DNA from: an uncultured Christensenellaceae bacterium
GTDB taxonomy: Bacteria; Bacillota; Clostridia; Christensenellales; Pumilibacteraceae
Reading direction: 5' to 3'
Length of the DNA: 64,000 nucleotides
Assembly (NCBI GenBank): GCA_910587445.1
Contig: CAJULE010000002.1
Span: 52,682 to 116,681, forward strand
Part shown: piece after piece, positions 17,354 through 27,600 of the stretch
How the letters are laid out: the number at the start of each line of letters is the position of its first letter
Position numbering within the stretch: the stretch's first letter is position 1
Position numbers and translations under genes: made by a program
Notes under the pieces: model-generated
The model's database searches: none
Told to the model about the DNA's origin: nothing
The model's input: only the letters and a program-made list of their open reading frames with translations

Positions 17354-18034
17354 ATGAAAAAGAAAATTATTTGTTTGATTTCGGCAGTTTGCGCAGTTTT
17401 TTCGCTCATTCTCGCCGGCTGTAATGCGCCCACGGAAAAATACGATTCGTCTATCTCCGAGATACGCGACGCAGTGTACGAGGGCAGAGGCGGCTCGTTT
17501 TCGGTGACCGCCGTTTCGGGTGTGCACGAAGACCCCTTTTCGCCCGACGGCACGGCGGGAAAAAAGCGTGAGTTTACGGTAATCACTCTTAAGCCCGACG
17601 AGTTTATGCCGGGCAGTCTCTATACTTATGCGGTTACCGTGGACGGCAAGGAGTTCGGCGGCGTGATGACCATGCACCCGTTCGGAGAGACATATTCGGT
17701 GGAGCTTGACAAGCGCACGCACGAGGAAACGCTCAGTCTCGATATAAAGCTCGGTTCGAGCGACGAGACCGTGGAATTGCGCTCGGTTGCCGAGGAAGGC
17801 GACATCGACGCGGATCATGCGCTTGATACCGCGCTTACCGCAATGAAAGACGAACTCGAAAGCATAAAAAGCGGTAATTCGTTCGCTTGCGAGATATATG
17901 TGCGACTCATAGCCAATCCCATAAATGCGGACGGCGGATATTATTGGTATGTGGCGTTTGTCGAAAGCGACGGCACGCGAGCCGTTCTCATAGACAGAAA
18001 GAGCGCCGAGGTGGTCGGAGTAAAGAATAAATAG
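17354..18034 (+). CDS. Predicted lipoprotein, function unknown
   Basis: A 226-residue protein with a lipoprotein signal peptide: a basic MKKK start, a hydrophobic stretch and the lipobox LAGC with C23 as the lipidated residue. The mature part has a short flexible start, then a mixed alpha/beta domain (VDGKEFGGVMTMHPFGETYSVEL...) and a C-terminal YYWYVAFVESDGTRAVLIDRKSAEVVGV segment, which reads like a PepSY-type or small beta-rich domain. I cannot name the family. No Shine-Dalgarno is visible before the ATG, and it lies 46 bases after the ATPase terminator. Confidence 0.75.
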   Translation: MKKKIICLISAVCAVFSLILAGCNAPTEKYDSSISEIRDAVYEGRGGSFSVTAVSGVHEDPFSPDGTAGKKREFTVITLKPDEFMPGSLYTYAVTVDGKEFGGVMTMHPFGETYSVELDKRTHEETLSLDIKLGSSDETVELRSVAEEGDIDADHALDTALTAMKDELESIKSGNSFACEIYVRLIANPINADGGYYWYVAFVESDGTRAVLIDRKSAEVVGVKNK

Positions 18035-18073
18035 GAAGGGCGTCGGCTCTCTCATAAAATAGCTTTAAAACAC

Positions 18074-18102
18074 TTTTCATTCGCAAAATAATGTGTTATA
18101 CT
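18074..18102 (+). promoter_or_regulatory. Sigma-A-like promoter, extended -10, overlapping a palindrome
   Basis: TTTTCA (18074-18079) and TATACT (18097-18102) are 17 bases apart with TGT directly before the -10. The predicted start point, near 18109, lies in the left arm of the inverted repeat at 18102-18133. Confidence 0.65.
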
Positions 18103-18133
18103 TAGGACAGTTCTATATAAGGAGCTGTCCTAA
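18102..18133. promoter_or_regulatory. Perfect 9-bp inverted repeat over transcription start and RBS (operator candidate)
   Basis: TTAGGACAG (18102-18110) and CTGTCCTAA (18125-18133) are perfect reverse complements separated by 14 bases that include the GGAG ribosome binding site. The left arm starts at the last base of the -10 and the right arm abuts the ATG at 18134. It could be a repressor operator or, if transcription starts early enough, an mRNA hairpin masking the RBS. Confidence 0.6.
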
Positions 18134-19243
18134 ATGTCACAAGACAACGAACAAGCACGCCGCGAGGAATCCGAAATAGGTGTGCTAATAGCAAAAACCG
18201 CGATAAAAACGGTGGTGTACGCGCTTGTGGGCATCGTACTTGTCGCCGCGCTTTTTACGACGTTCTTTCCGTACGGTGCCATGCGTCTGTACGGCGATTT
18301 GGGCAATAAGTCGCGCGCTCTCGAATGTGCGGAGCGCTTTTTGAACGGCGAGCGGCAAAAGTACGACGACATATCTCCCGCACTCGATTCGAAATACGTG
18401 CTCGCGCTTCACTCTGCGTGCTCGCTTTCGATTTCGCTTTACGGCGGTGCTCGAAACGATGACGAGCGCAAAGAACGTGCCGAGCAGGTGAAAAAGTACA
18501 CTGACGAATATCTTGCCGTGCCGAGCATAGCCGAGCGCAACCGCCTTATAGACGAGTACAACATAAAGCGCGGAGGTCAACCGTATTACTACCATCCGTC
18601 GCTCTACAGCTACCGCGATTATCTCGTGCGGTACAACTATCTTGCGCGCATAGAGCTCGGCGAGCGCAACAAATGGATATATGCGGGCGAGCAGTCGGAT
18701 ACGGCGATTTTCTCGAATATGTTCGTAAACCTCGAGTTCGCGCCCACAAACAACAATATAGACGAAATATGCGAAGCGCTCAATATGCTGTCCGCAATGA
18801 TAGATTACGACTTTAAGCGGGCGGGCGTCGAAAGCTTCGGCTCGCTTTCGGAGAACGAGCTCGGAAGTATTCCCGCCATAGCCGACACCGTTCTTACGGG
18901 CTGGTTCGAGCCGCTCGCCGCGCGCGAGGGCAAAACACAGCTTTTGCGCAATATCGAAAGCAAGTTCGAGCTTTTGAAAAATTATGCCGTATCCATGACT
19001 GTGACGGACTCGGAAAGCGCGCTGCACGGACTTTATGTCTTTCGCTCGCTTTCGAACTTTGCGGACAGTGCAAGCGCATTCTTGACGGCGCTCGCTTCGA
19101 GCCGCTACTATGACGGCATAACGACAAACGACGACGTTTGGCGAGGCAATCTCGGTCATATCAATATCGAAGGAAATAATTACAATATGCGCGACTATTA
19201 CAACAACGTGCTGCTTCCGCGCTATGCGGGTATGCTCGTCTGA
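18134..19243 (+). CDS. Single-pass membrane protein with large extracytoplasmic helical domain, function unknown
   Basis: A 369-residue protein with an acidic N-terminal cytoplasmic tail (about 1-20), one membrane helix (about 24-46, ending FFPYG) and a long predicted helical external part. The latter starts AMRLYGDLGNKSRALECAERFL and has alternating helices up to residue 369, resembling TPR/SEL1-like arrays without clear repeats. No family is recognised. GGAG lies nine bases before the ATG, inside the palindrome at 18102-18133. The stop codon TGA (19241-19243) is also the first base triplet of a palindromic repeat element. Confidence 0.75.
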   Translation: MSQDNEQARREESEIGVLIAKTAIKTVVYALVGIVLVAALFTTFFPYGAMRLYGDLGNKSRALECAERFLNGERQKYDDISPALDSKYVLALHSACSLSISLYGGARNDDERKERAEQVKKYTDEYLAVPSIAERNRLIDEYNIKRGGQPYYYHPSLYSYRDYLVRYNYLARIELGERNKWIYAGEQSDTAIFSNMFVNLEFAPTNNNIDEICEALNMLSAMIDYDFKRAGVESFGSLSENELGSIPAIADTVLTGWFEPLAAREGKTQLLRNIESKFELLKNYAVSMTVTDSESALHGLYVFRSLSNFADSASAFLTALASSRYYDGITTNDDVWRGNLGHINIEGNNYNMRDYYNNVLLPRYAGMLV

Positions 19244-19326
19244 AAACCCATTCATACTACGCTACGCTTCGTGGCGGTCGCGCTACGCGCTCGGCTAAGC
19301 ACGTCTTACGCGCGACTGTGTTTTCA
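19241..19326. repeat. Palindromic intergenic repeat element A (starts at a stop codon)
   Basis: Terminal inverted repeats TGAAAAC (19241-19247) and GTTTTCA (19320-19326) enclose a GC-rich core containing GTGGCG and GCGCTCGGCT words and two GCTACGC copies. The core resembles that of element B (20317-20501). The left end coincides with the upstream gene's stop codon. Confidence 0.55.
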
Positions 19327-19356
19327 CGGATATTCTGATAGGAGGAAAATATTAAA

Positions 19357-20322
19357 ATGAAAGTATCGGTTCTCGGTTGCGGCAGGTGGGGTTCGTTCCT
19401 TGCCTGGTACAACAACAGAATAGGCAACAAAACCGTAAGTTGGGGCATGGTCGGAGAAAGAAGTTACGACATTCTCAAAGCTACCCGCGCCAACGAATAT
19501 GTGACGTTTCCGCCCGAAATAGAACTCACGGACGATCTCGGCAAGGCGATCGAGCACGCCGAGACGATCATAATATCCATAAGCGCACAGGGACTTCGCG
19601 GCTTTGTAAAGCGCATAAAGGGCTATGACATAAGCGGCAAGACTTTCGTTCTCTGCATGAAGGGAATAGAAGAGCCGAGCGGCAAACGCCTCAGCGAAGT
19701 CGCGATCGAAGAGGGGATAGACAAGAATAATCTTGCCGTATGGGTGGGGCCCGGTCACATTCAGTCCTTCGTGAAAGGTATTCCGAACTGTATGGTAATA
19801 GACTCGCACAACGCGGAGCTTACCCGCCGTCTTGCCGACGCGTTCAAAAGCGATCTCATCCGCTTTTATTACGGCGGAGACATCATAGGTACGGAAGTCG
19901 GCGCGGCGGCAAAGAACGTCATGGGAATAGTCGCCGGTATGCTCGACGGAATGGGGCTTTCCGAGCTTAAAGGTCCGCTCATGGCGCGAGGAAGCAGGGA
20001 AGTCGCACGGCTTACGAAAGCTCTCGGCGGAAGCGAGTTTTCGGCATACGGACTGTGCCACCTCGGAGATTACGAAACCACGCTGTTTTCGAAATATTCG
20101 CATAATCGTATGTGGGGCGAGAGCTATGCCCGCGGTGAAAAGTTCGACCGCCTCGCCGAGGGCGTGCCTACGGCAGGAGCATTGTGCGTTCTTGCCGACA
20201 AGTGCGGCGTGGATATGCCCATTACTCGAGAAGTCTACGACATGATATGCAATAATACTCCGCCTAAAGAGGCGTTGGAACGGTTGTTCGGGCGTTCCAC
20301 CAAAGACGAATTCTACCTCTGA
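19357..20322 (+). CDS. gpsA: NAD(P)H-dependent glycerol-3-phosphate dehydrogenase
   Basis: A 321-residue enzyme reducing dihydroxyacetone phosphate to sn-glycerol-3-phosphate for phospholipid synthesis. The N-terminal Rossmann motif GCGRWG is at residues 7-12, GHIQSF follows VWVGP, the catalytic lysine is K186 in AAAKNVMGI, and the GSREVARL/GDYETTLFS region marks the C-terminal domain. The spacing fits the family (about 325-340), with a slightly divergent N-terminal domain. GGAGG precedes the ATG. Palindromic repeats lie directly on both sides of the gene. Confidence 0.92.
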   Translation: MKVSVLGCGRWGSFLAWYNNRIGNKTVSWGMVGERSYDILKATRANEYVTFPPEIELTDDLGKAIEHAETIIISISAQGLRGFVKRIKGYDISGKTFVLCMKGIEEPSGKRLSEVAIEEGIDKNNLAVWVGPGHIQSFVKGIPNCMVIDSHNAELTRRLADAFKSDLIRFYYGGDIIGTEVGAAAKNVMGIVAGMLDGMGLSELKGPLMARGSREVARLTKALGGSEFSAYGLCHLGDYETTLFSKYSHNRMWGESYARGEKFDRLAEGVPTAGALCVLADKCGVDMPITREVYDMICNNTPPKEALERLFGRSTKDEFYL

Positions 20323-20501
20323 GGGCTTATATGCGTCGCATTTCTATGTCAAACTAAATTTTTTCTCTGGGTCATGTACGAATAAGTACACTCCCCGTGT
20401 ACTCGCCTGACGGCTTGTGGCGTTCGCTTCGCCTATAAGGCTCGCTCGGCTGAGCGAAAAAATTTGTTTTCCTCGAACTGCTCGCATCTAAGCCCTCAGA
20501 G
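20317..20501. repeat. Palindromic intergenic repeat element B (185 bp, starts at gpsA stop codon)
   Basis: Terminal inverted repeats of 19 bases with one mismatch: CTCTGAGGGCTTA-t-ATGCG (20317-20335) pairs with the segment at 20483-20501. A second inner pair (AAATTTTTT/AAAAAATTT) brackets a core with a GTACAC/GTGTAC hairpin and a GTGGCG...GCTCGGCT segment like that of element A. The gpsA TGA lies inside the left arm. It may act as a 3'-end hairpin or be a MITE/REP-like element. Confidence 0.65.
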
Positions 20502-20790
20502 TCGACAATCATGCCCTCGGATTCACTTATTGTTTGCTGTCATTTCGCTTCAGCCGAGCGCGAAGCGCGAATGCCGTGAAGCGAAGCTTACTGCTTAATG
20601 TCGTTCGAGTCTGTTCTTTTTAGTCATTTCGAGCTTTTTTATATTTTGTCATTTCGAGCGGAGCGAAGCGAAGTCGAGAAATCCTACTGATAAGCCGTGC
20701 GAGCCGCATATGCGGTAAAACGATTGCCTGAAGGCATGAAGTCGAAGAATATATACATAAGTACGGAATTAAAATCTCATACAAAAGCAT
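20502..20790. repeat. Repeat-rich gene-free gap with REP-like units
   Basis: No gene is seen. A nine-base inverted repeat TTCGCTTCA (20544-20552)/TGAAGCGAA (20577-20585) encloses a GC-rich core. A truncated unit GTCATTTCGAGC (20623-20634) and a fuller unit at 20648-20684 (starting GTCATTTCGAGCGGAGCG and ending GTCGAGAAATCC) are copies of a REP-like word of a kind found between genes in many bacterial genomes. Confidence 0.55.
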
Positions 20791-21285
20791 ATGAAAACCT
20801 GTTGTTTTACGGGCAGTCGTCCCGAGAGCTTTCCGTGGAAGGAAGACGAAGACGATCTGCGTTGCATCGAACTTAAAAGGCAGATCTTTGCCGCCGTTTC
20901 CGAGCTGGTGGACGGCGGCTGCTGTAGGTTTATTTCGGGTATGGCGCGCGGAGCGGATATTTTCTGCGCGGAAGCCGTAATAGAACTTATGAAAGAGCGG
21001 GAGGGCATAACTCTCGAGTGCGCTGTGCCGTGTCCCGAACAGGCTCGCTCTTGGAGTCCGATCTGGAAAGAACGGCGCGAAGCCATAATCGGCAAAGCAG
21101 ACAGAGTAGTCACGCTTTGCCCGCACTACACGAATTTCTGCATGGTTAAGCGAAACGATTATATGGTGGAAAACTCCGATTTCGTCATAGCCGTTTGGGG
21201 CGGGCAGACATACGGCGGCACGTACGGTACAATCCGAAAAGCGCAACGCGCCGACAAGCCTATAAAGATCATACGATACGCCTGA
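20791..21285 (+). CDS. YpsA/DUF1273-like protein of the SLOG (DprA/LOG Rossmann) superfamily
   Basis: A 164-residue protein beginning CCFTGSRPESFPW, close to the CxFTGHRP start of the YpsA/DUF1273 family. It also has FISGMARGADIFCAEAV (SLOG GxxxGxD-like segment), the VPCPEQARSW block and a C-terminal GGTYGTIRKAQ. SLOG domains bind nucleotide-like ligands; YpsA in B. subtilis affects cell division, but the molecular role is not settled. No Shine-Dalgarno is visible, so the start is by length and homology. The upstream gap is full of repeats. Confidence 0.82.
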   Translation: MKTCCFTGSRPESFPWKEDEDDLRCIELKRQIFAAVSELVDGGCCRFISGMARGADIFCAEAVIELMKEREGITLECAVPCPEQARSWSPIWKERREAIIGKADRVVTLCPHYTNFCMVKRNDYMVENSDFVIAVWGGQTYGGTYGTIRKAQRADKPIKIIRYA

Positions 21286-21466
21286 GATTATATTTTTTTC
21301 ATCGAAATACGGGAATAGGACAATACATCTTTACGATCACTGTCGTGTTGTACTTTTTTGGTAAAAACCGAAGCCTAAAATTTTTCGTTTGGATTTTTTT
21401 ACGCCATTGTTATGCTATACGTATGATGTCGGATTTATAAATTATCTAAAATTTTCCTTAAAACAC
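21286..21466. other. AT-rich gene-free upstream region of the giant surface gene
   Basis: About 180 bases between the YpsA-like gene and the promoter at 21467. It is AT-rich with several T6-7 runs (one just after the ypsA-like stop, which may help terminate) but no convincing hairpin or ORF. Confidence 0.4.
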
Positions 21467-21495
21467 TTGAAAACGACAATTTCGTGTGATATAAT
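21467..21495 (+). promoter_or_regulatory. Strong sigma-A-like promoter, extended -10, for the giant surface gene
   Basis: TTGAAA (21467-21472) and consensus TATAAT (21490-21495) are 17 bases apart, with TGA directly before the -10. The predicted start near 21502 leaves an untranslated leader of about 145 bases. Confidence 0.8.
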
Positions 21496-21514
21496 AAAAA
21501 TGCAAAAATGAATA

Positions 21515-21581
21515 TTGCGCGTTTATGTGTGCGCAAAACGGGTATACCCGTTTTATTTAGTTTACCGATAGTAAACTAAAT
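21515..21581 (+). promoter_or_regulatory. Structured 5' leader: three consecutive perfect hairpins
   Basis: Three perfect inverted repeats follow each other: TTGCGC/GCGCAA (21515-21520 and 21531-21536); a 20-base palindrome at 21535-21554 built on AAAACGGGTA; and ATTTAGTTTAC/GTAAACTAAAT (21555-21565 and 21571-21581) with a five-base loop. No T tract follows, so they are not obvious terminators. They may stabilise the 19-kb mRNA or bind a regulator. Confidence 0.6.
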
Positions 21582-21647
21582 ATTAAAAGTGTTCTTAATG
21601 TAAGAGCAGCGATATAAAAAGAGCCGCGTTAAATCGGAGGATACGTT

Positions 21648-24600
21648 ATGAGAGTTTGGCACAGAAAGAGCGTTTTGGCATTTGTGGGAATAGTGTTGGC
21701 GCTGATTATGGCGGCAGTAGGTTTTACCGCGACGTCGCATTTTGCTCGGGTTTCTAAAGCGGAAGCCGCAACGGTGGAAAATCCTACGAGCATATCCCTT
21801 TCCGTAAACACGGACAGAGTGCTTTTTGACGGCAGTAATTATTGGCTAAGGTCGAACGCTCTCGACGGTATTGCAGGTGTTGAAAAGACTCCGTATAATA
21901 CATGGCTTTTGTCGGACGGTACCGAGTTTGCCGTGCCTGCCATGAATATGACGTATTATGCGTTTATATCCAACGCGACGGCTACGAGCGAACAAATGCT
22001 CAAATTATTAACGAATCTTACGCTTTCCGACGGCACGAATACCGAAGTTATATCCTGCGCGACGGAAGGCGTCTCTGTTTCTCTTTCGGGTGATACTCTT
22101 ACGGCTACATATAAGGAGCTTAGTTCCGCGCTTATCATTCCGAATATGCCGCTTGGGGAAACTGCGGTGACGCTTACGGCGAAGTATACAAAAATACTCG
22201 AGCCTTCTGTTGATTACTTGAATGACGACGATTTATTGTACGATTCGGCTTTCAGCGCTCATTCCGTTATGAGCAACGGTTTTGTAAACAGCGTAAAACT
22301 TACCGAAGAGCAGTTCTATCTCGATCCCGTTCATATTGCACTCCCGACAAACTTTACGACAGACGATATTAAATACGACAGCAGTGAGGGTAAGTATTAT
22401 TATATCAATAAGGCGGACATTCATCCTTCCGATTCTTCATGGAAGAGCGGATCTTTTGTTATCCGTGCGCAATATGCCGGTGTTTCGGAAATAGAATTAA
22501 GTCTTAGAAACGGCACAAAGCCGACGCAGGTACAGACAGCGTTGACTCCGTTTTTGCCTGTCGACATAAATGCAAATCTTAAGATAGGAAGCGGCACTCA
22601 AAGCGTGCGCCTGACAAATGCAGGAGTATTAGACGCGGACGGTTTCAGGGAATGCGGACTCGGAAAGTTTAAGGTCTATCATTACAAGACGGGGCAAACT
22701 GCTCCTACGCCGTCTGACGGAGCTGATTTACTCAGTGACGAAACACATACGGCGGGCATGACGCTCGACGCATATATGACAAGCGCCATTCACACCGTCC
22801 GCATTGTTTTTGTGGTCGAAAAAGACGAATCCGCAGGTCAGCTCGAGCAAGTAGTTTCCTACAAGGATTTCGACGTAACGGGAATCAGAATAAATCCTGC
22901 GGCTACGGTTGCGGCTACGGTAAACCAAACTCCTTGCAATTGGCAGAAACAAACACTTAAGTATTCGAAACTTAACGGCGCAGATGTAGCGGAAGGCGCG
23001 GCGGCACCTTACGACGGCTATGGCGCGGAGATTTCGGTTGCTTTACCTACAAGTCTTAATTATCGTAGCCTTTGGGACTTCCTTATCGGCAGAGAAATAA
23101 AGCTAACCGTTACGCGCGGCTCGGAAGTTGTCGGCGTCTATGGCTATGAGTATAACGGCGGAAACATTCAAGAGCTAAAGACCGAAAACGGCGTGATGTT
23201 TGCGGAGACTGAAAACGGCGGACAGTATTTCGTTGCGAAAAATGCGGGCGACTATACGTTTAAATTTGAAATCACGGGACCCGATTATAAGTGGGATACC
23301 GCTGTCGGCGCATCCTCGGATAATGAGCTGTATTATTCTGTCACCGTAAATCCCATGAAGGGCGCGGCAACGCTCGATATAGAAAAGGGAGTAGACGACG
23401 AGGGCGCGGAAAATACCGTCGCTACGTTCAATTACGGCAGCCTTCTCAAAATAAACGGAGACGTCGGCTATAACGTCAAGTATCAACCAATTGATACCGA
23501 CCTTGCCTGGACGTTTGCGAACTACGACGGGAAAGCGGAAAGCTGGACGGAAGGCATAGGCGAAGCGGAAGGCGACGCAACGGAAACAAGATTTACATAT
23601 TCGTTCCTCTACTTCGGCAAGTCTACGAACGGCAAGTACGACGTTCCCGAATCCGCGCCGTCTGCCGAAATTCCGACCACCCCGGGAACATATTATGCGA
23701 TTGCAAAAGTCGAGGCTTTCGGAAATTATGCCGAAGCGCAAAGCGAACCCATACAGTTCGTAATCAAGCGTCAGGCAATAGCCTTCTCTTGGAAATATAA
23801 TTTAAGCGATACGCCGAATTACAAAGCCGCACCCGTGTATAATGCGGGTAAGCACGATCCGAGCGACTATATATACATAGTAAACGAAAGCAGCGGGGAA
23901 GTCCTCACTGCGGCGGATTGGAGCTTTTACACGGACGGTACTTTCACGGCAGAGCTTGCGGACTACGAGCCCATTACGGCAGGGAAACATACGCTGTATT
24001 TAAAGCTTTCCGACGAAAAGAGCGATCTTTACGAATGGTCGCCAGAAACGGTCGGCAATGCGGACGACGGCGTCTTTGCGGCGGGAGATAACGGAGCAGG
24101 CAAAGCGACGCTCTATTTTGAAATAGACAAATTTACGGGTAATACGCTCGGCGTGTCCATAATCGGTTGGACGTACGGCGATCCCGCAAACAGGCCGACG
24201 GACAGTGCGCCGACTTATTATTATAAAATCAAGCACATCTATGTGGCAAAAGACGTATATGATACGGCGAAGGCGGCGGCGGACGCTCTCACGGGCGAGG
24301 ACAGAGGATTTGCGGCAAAGTACATAATCGCTAATTCTCTCGACTACACTGTCGACGCGCCCGAAAATGCAGGCGAATATTTTGTCCTTTCGTACATAAC
24401 CTCCGAGTACGGCGAAAACAACGATGACTTTACGAGCTATAATTACTGCGAAGCGGAAAAGTCGTTTACCGTCGCAAAAAAGGGCGTAAAAAAACCCTCT
24501 CTTTCGTCTGCCGATTTTGTTTATAACAAAAATGCGCAAACCGTAACTCTTTCCGATTACGACGGCGCGAATATGACGGTCGCGATAAAGGCGGCTATTT

Positions 24601-27600
24601 CGGGCAATACTTCGATAAGCGCGGATTCCACGCTCGGCAGTTTCACTGCGACGAATGCGGACATCTATACGATAACGGTCACGATAAAAGCCGACTACTT
24701 TAAAAACCACAAATGGGACGACTCGTCCATGACGGAAGCGCAAAACTCGTTCTCGTTTACTTGGACCGTAAAGCCGTACACTTTCAAAACCATCGGCGCA
24801 ACCGTTGATAAGACAAAGGAATACAGCGCGGCAAAACACAGCTTCGAGCTTTCCGACGACGCGAACGCTTCCGACGAATATTTCGATTATGCTCTTATAA
24901 GCGCGTCCGTAAGCGGCAATCCGTACATAGACGGAAGGCTTGATACGAGCAAAAACTTTGTAAACACTTCGCTCCTTTCCCAAAGCTCCGATAAGATTTG
25001 GACGCTCGAAGCAATGTATGCGGGAAAGTACGTCGTGACGCTCGAGCTTGAGGACACGAACTACATATGGAATACGAATTCGTGCTCGTACGAACTGACG
25101 TTCGATTTGACGCCCGTAAAGCTCACTTCCGCAAATGTGGAATGGGGAACCGAGTTTACCTACATCTACGACGGCGACGAGCACAAGCCCGCGCCGAGCT
25201 TTAAGGCGCTCAAAGGCGCGGATACTCTTACGGCGAACACGAGCGTAACGCAAGACGGCTCGGCTGTTTCTAAGATAACCGAAGTCGGAAGCTATGTCAT
25301 GACCGTCGACGGCATGAGCGGAAGCAAACTTTCCGGCGTTTTGGACGGCGAAGATTACGACGTGGCGTACGGATATGTCATGCCCGAATCCGCGGAAAAC
25401 GTAACTTATCACGGCTTTGCGATCACATCCGCGCTTCTTCTTGCTCCGAGTCTTACGAACGACACTGTCGAATATGTCGGCTCGGCATATGAGATCGTCG
25501 ACTACATAAAGGACTACGCCGAGAACTATATTGTCGGCGGAGTCTCGCAAATACGGTTCGTCGCTTATAAGAACGGAACGGAAGCAGTCGGCGGAACTAC
25601 GCCGCAAGAGACGCTTTCTCTCACCGACGTCGTTTGGAAGTCGTTCACCGCGGAAAAAGCTACTATCGGCAGTTATACCGTAGAAGTCGTTCTTCGCGAT
25701 CCCGACAATTACAAGTGGAAAGCGACTGCGGCAGACACGGAAGGCACGGATAACAGCCCCGTAAGGCTCACGTTCCGGATTACTCCCGCGCTCATTGATT
25801 TTGCGCTTTCGACTTCGGCAAGCAAAGACGAGCCTTACTCCGTCGAATACAACGGTAAGGAGCACTTGTTCTCCGATATAATAATTGATTACGGCAATAT
25901 TTCGAGCCGTATCGTCGTCACGAACGGCGCGCATACCGACGTCAACCGCACGGGCTTCGGCGAAGCCGTGAATTCCTATGCGGTCACGGTTGCGCTCGAA
26001 GATAAATCGTCGTACAACTATGTGTGGAGCGACGGCAGTTCCGATCCCACGCAGGGCTATAACATAGCGGATAAGGCGTACTATATGCGTGTCGAGCCGA
26101 CTGCTCTCGAAGTGACGTGGGGAAACACGGAGGCGTCCTATACGGGAGATTCGCTTTCGCCGTCCGCGGAAGTGAAAAATCACTTCGACGTTGCCGAAAA
26201 CAAGGCTCTTACGCTTACGCTCGAATTTATTGCGGGTAAGGGCAACGAAGCAGTGAGCGGCGGCGTTTCGGCGGTGACGGCCGCAGGGTATTATACTGCG
26301 TACGTGGCAAATATCGTCGGAGACGGAGCCGAGAACTATAAAATAGATTTTTCGTCCGCTTCTTTGGCGGGACCGAAAACCGACTTCACGATTTTGCGCA
26401 GAGAGGTCGTAAAGCCGACGTTCGAGACCGAGCTCGGAAGCGGCAATTCCTTGGGCGAGTACGACAAAAAGAGTCACAGCGTCGTAATAAAGGACTACGA
26501 TTCGTCTCTCATGAGTTATGCGGCAAACGCGCATGACGCAAGAGGTAAGACGGACGGAAGCATAGACGTTTCGTCCTCGGTTTCCGAAGACGGCGCAAAT
26601 AAAAAGGTTACGGTTGCGGCAACGCGTGCGGGCGACTATTTCGTGACGTTCACGCTTTCCGATACCGCGAATTATTGCTATGAGGGAGAGAGCGCCGCTC
26701 CCGACGCGGAGAACGAAAACTCCGTTGCGCTCGATTTCAAGCTCGAGAGAAAGGCGGTAAACGCTCCTACGCTTGCACGTTCCGCAACGCGTGAGGCAGG
26801 CAAAGTGCTTGTTCCCGTGCTGTATTCCGTATACGGCGCAGTGCCTTCCGAGAAACAATATGTGCAGGTCGGTTCGGCGGCGAGTACGGTAGACTTCGAT
26901 CTCGGAGGCGGTTGGGTCGTGTCGGCAAACATCGCTTACGGCAATACGACGGAAGAGACCGTCGGCGTGTACGGCATTACTCTTACTCTTTCCGCGCTTT
27001 CGGACGGAGAAAGCACGTACGACTATCGCTTTGTAAAAGAATACGTCGACGAAAATACGATGTCGACGCTCGGTCTCGAGGATATACTTTCGGGCTGCGA
27101 CACCGTGCTCACGGTACAGTACAGGATCACGGGTTCGGTGTTCGAGCTTGTGTTTACGATACAAGACTCGCTCGGCAATGACGTCGAGCGGTGGACCTAC
27201 GGCGACGGCGTTACGGGATTCAGATTCCACACGGCAAGCGCCGTACCGAACGATTATGTTCCCGCTCAAAGGGAAGCCGTTTACTATGTCTACGACGAGG
27301 ACGACGGCGCGTATGTCGCATACGACGGCGAAAGGGTTTCGACGGGAACGGACGATATATCCGATAAGGCTAACTTCTTTGCCGAACTTCCCAAGTCCGC
27401 CGGCAGATACCGCGCGGCAGTCGTATACAGGACGGGCGACAGCTCGGGCAACGGCGTATATGAATACGAACAGCGCTATATAGTCGATTTCACCGTAGAA
27501 AAGAGAGAAATCGAATTCGAATGGCAGTCAAACGAGGACGTAAAGTATGACGGTGTAGACGGTATGTTTACGGCGACTTACGACGGCAATTCGCACATGG

